A stretch of 64,000 nucleotides of DNA from Lewinella sp. LCG006 (lineage in GTDB: Bacteria > Bacteroidota > Bacteroidia > Chitinophagales > Saprospiraceae): positions 3,442,501 to 3,506,500 of the forward strand of contig NZ_CP160680.1 in assembly GCF_040784935.1 (NCBI RefSeq). The letters are read 5' to 3'. The notes beneath the pieces were generated by a model. It was not told the DNA's origin. It did not search any database and saw nothing but the letters and a program-made list of their open reading frames with translations. A program made the translations under genes and the position numbers. Shown here in pieces: positions 62,835-64,000 of this stretch (position 1 is the first letter of the stretch; every line of letters starts with the position of its first letter).

Positions 62835-63869
62835 ATGCAGCGCATCCTTTGGTCGGATACAATTAATTTTATTAAGAAGCTAAAGTGGCGCAAAATTTGG
62901 AATGCGCTGCTCGTTTTTGCCAGTTATTATCTCAGTCGATGGACCGGCAAGCCACGTCAATGGGGATTGCCATTCACTATTAATTTTGAACCTACAACGG
63001 CTTGTAACCTAAGATGTCCGGAGTGCCCCAGTGGATTGCGTCAGTTTAGTCGGCCTACCGGTAATTTGAAAGCAGATTTTTTTCGAAATACCCTTGATGA
63101 TCTCGCGGAACACCTGCTGTACCTTATCTTTTATTTTCAAGGAGAGCCATACATCAATCCTGCTTTTCTGGATATGGTTAAGCATGCCCATGACCGCAAG
63201 GTGTATACGATCACGTCTACAAATGGCCATTTTTTAAATGATGCAAATGCCGAGAAAACAATCCGATCAGGTCTGGATCGCCTTATTGTATCGGTCGATG
63301 GTACAACTCAAGAGGTTTATGAGCAGTACCGTAAAGAAGGAAACTTAACCGTTGTATTACAAGGTATTCGCAATGTAGTGAAGTGGAAAAAACAACTGAA
63401 CGCTTCTACGCCTCACATTGTCCTCCAGTTTTTAGTAGTAAAGCCCAACGAACATCAGGTGCCAGCCATCAGACAAATGGCTGCTGATTTAGGGGTTGAT
63501 GCCATCTCTTTTAAGACTGCGCAGGTGTATGATTACGAATTTGGCAACCCGCTGTTACCAGAAGCCGAGGGGCTGCGCAGGTATCGGCAGTTACCCGATG
63601 GCCGTTATGAACCAAAGGCACAACTGCATAACCATTGCTGGAAACTTTGGCATGGTTCCGTCATCACCTGGGATGGCCTGGTGGTTCCTTGCTGCTTTGA
63701 CAAAGATGGGGAACATCGACTAGGGAACCTCAAAGAAAATTCTTTTCGGGAGATATGGCAGGGAGAAGCTTATCAGCAATTTCGGCAGCAGCTGTTTACC
63801 GGAAGAAATCAAATAGATATTTGCACAAATTGTACGGAGGGATGCAAGGTTTGGTTACAACCGGATTAA
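62835..63869 (+). CDS. Radical SAM/SPASM protein
   Basis: A 344-residue enzyme. The 4Fe-4S/SAM motif is C57-x3-C61-x2-C64 (TTACNLRCPECPSG), and the C-terminal SPASM part has NHCWKLW, VVPCCFDKDG and ICTNCTEGCKVW Cys sets for further clusters. Relatives modify peptides or proteins, or act on sugars and cofactors. It begins 8 bases after the OmpA-like gene, so it looks cotranscribed with the T9SS cluster; a role in modifying a surface protein is possible but unproven. A basic, hydrophobic N-terminus (1-45) is unusual. The last 131 bases of the window after it show no gene. Confidence 0.9.
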   Translation: MQRILWSDTINFIKKLKWRKIWNALLVFASYYLSRWTGKPRQWGLPFTINFEPTTACNLRCPECPSGLRQFSRPTGNLKADFFRNTLDDLAEHLLYLIFYFQGEPYINPAFLDMVKHAHDRKVYTITSTNGHFLNDANAEKTIRSGLDRLIVSVDGTTQEVYEQYRKEGNLTVVLQGIRNVVKWKKQLNASTPHIVLQFLVVKPNEHQVPAIRQMAADLGVDAISFKTAQVYDYEFGNPLLPEAEGLRRYRQLPDGRYEPKAQLHNHCWKLWHGSVITWDGLVVPCCFDKDGEHRLGNLKENSFREIWQGEAYQQFRQQLFTGRNQIDICTNCTEGCKVWLQPD

Positions 63870-64000
63870 AATTTTGTAAATTCATTTTTTTTAAATAAAT
63901 TTGCCAGTGCAGACGTATTGTCGAAAAAGCAGGGAGTTTCTTGCCACCTATTGACGTTTCTAAGTTGCACTATATATAAAAGCAGTAGGGTTTCATTCGG

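Overview
The window looks like a piece of a Bacteroidota chromosome, most likely a marine Saprospiria/Lewinella-type bacterium. I infer this from the gene families: two kinds of type IX secretion (T9SS) sorting domains, a PorP/SprF protein, SusC/SusD, TonB receptors with carboxypeptidase-like N-terminal domains, a TonB receptor plus DUF4249 lipoprotein pair, DUF1800/DUF1501 partners and a YARHG lipoprotein. TAnnTTTG-like promoter boxes and weak ribosome binding sites fit this group. No rRNA, tRNA, CRISPR array, transposase or phage gene was found.

Layout. 1-1.36 kb: 3' part of a GC-rich S9 peptidase. 1.5-6.2 kb: a TlpA-like thioredoxin, a YdeI-like protein, a VOC-domain lipoprotein, a secreted T9SS protein and an alanine-dehydrogenase-like enzyme. 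6.5-12.1 kb: an AT-rich accessory block of small membrane proteins and a lipoprotein, then a probable conflict effector with an EAD11-like adaptor and a TIR-like domain, an AraC-type regulator, and an unrecognised gene pair whose second member resembles the core of MACPF/CDC pore formers. 12.9-16.3 kb: DUF1800 and DUF1501 export proteins. 16.3-18.9 kb: a heavy-metal-associated chaperone divergent from a TonB receptor. 19-26 kb: FemAB-like, YARHG, DUF2306, SulP, TetR and DUF1684 genes. 26-31.4 kb: an FMN hydroxyacid oxidoreductase, a rhodanese lipoprotein, and a TonB receptor/DUF4249 pair.

31.4-42 kb is one long minus-strand locus: SGNH hydrolase, DASS-type carboxylate/anion symporter, SusC, SusD, a lamin-tail lipoprotein and an alpha/beta hydrolase lipoprotein. 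Together they could cleave, bind and import an ester-containing or carboxylate nutrient. 42-52 kb is mixed: a membrane-anchored HTH-like protein, two metallo-beta-lactamase-fold enzymes, a 2OG-Fe(II) oxygenase, ArfB, a heme lipoprotein, an HxlR-regulated oxidoreductase and membrane proteins. 52.6-63.9 kb is a T9SS surface cluster: a 2377-residue HYR/Ig-repeat adhesin, a PorP/SprF protein, an OmpA/PD40 protein and a radical SAM/SPASM protein.

The intergenic DNA is unusually structured. The clearest signal is a family of about 0.2-kb palindromic elements whose hairpin arms differ between copies but keep pairing. A second family of short dispersed repeats, GC-rich nested palindromes, and several candidate operators next to regulator genes are also described.
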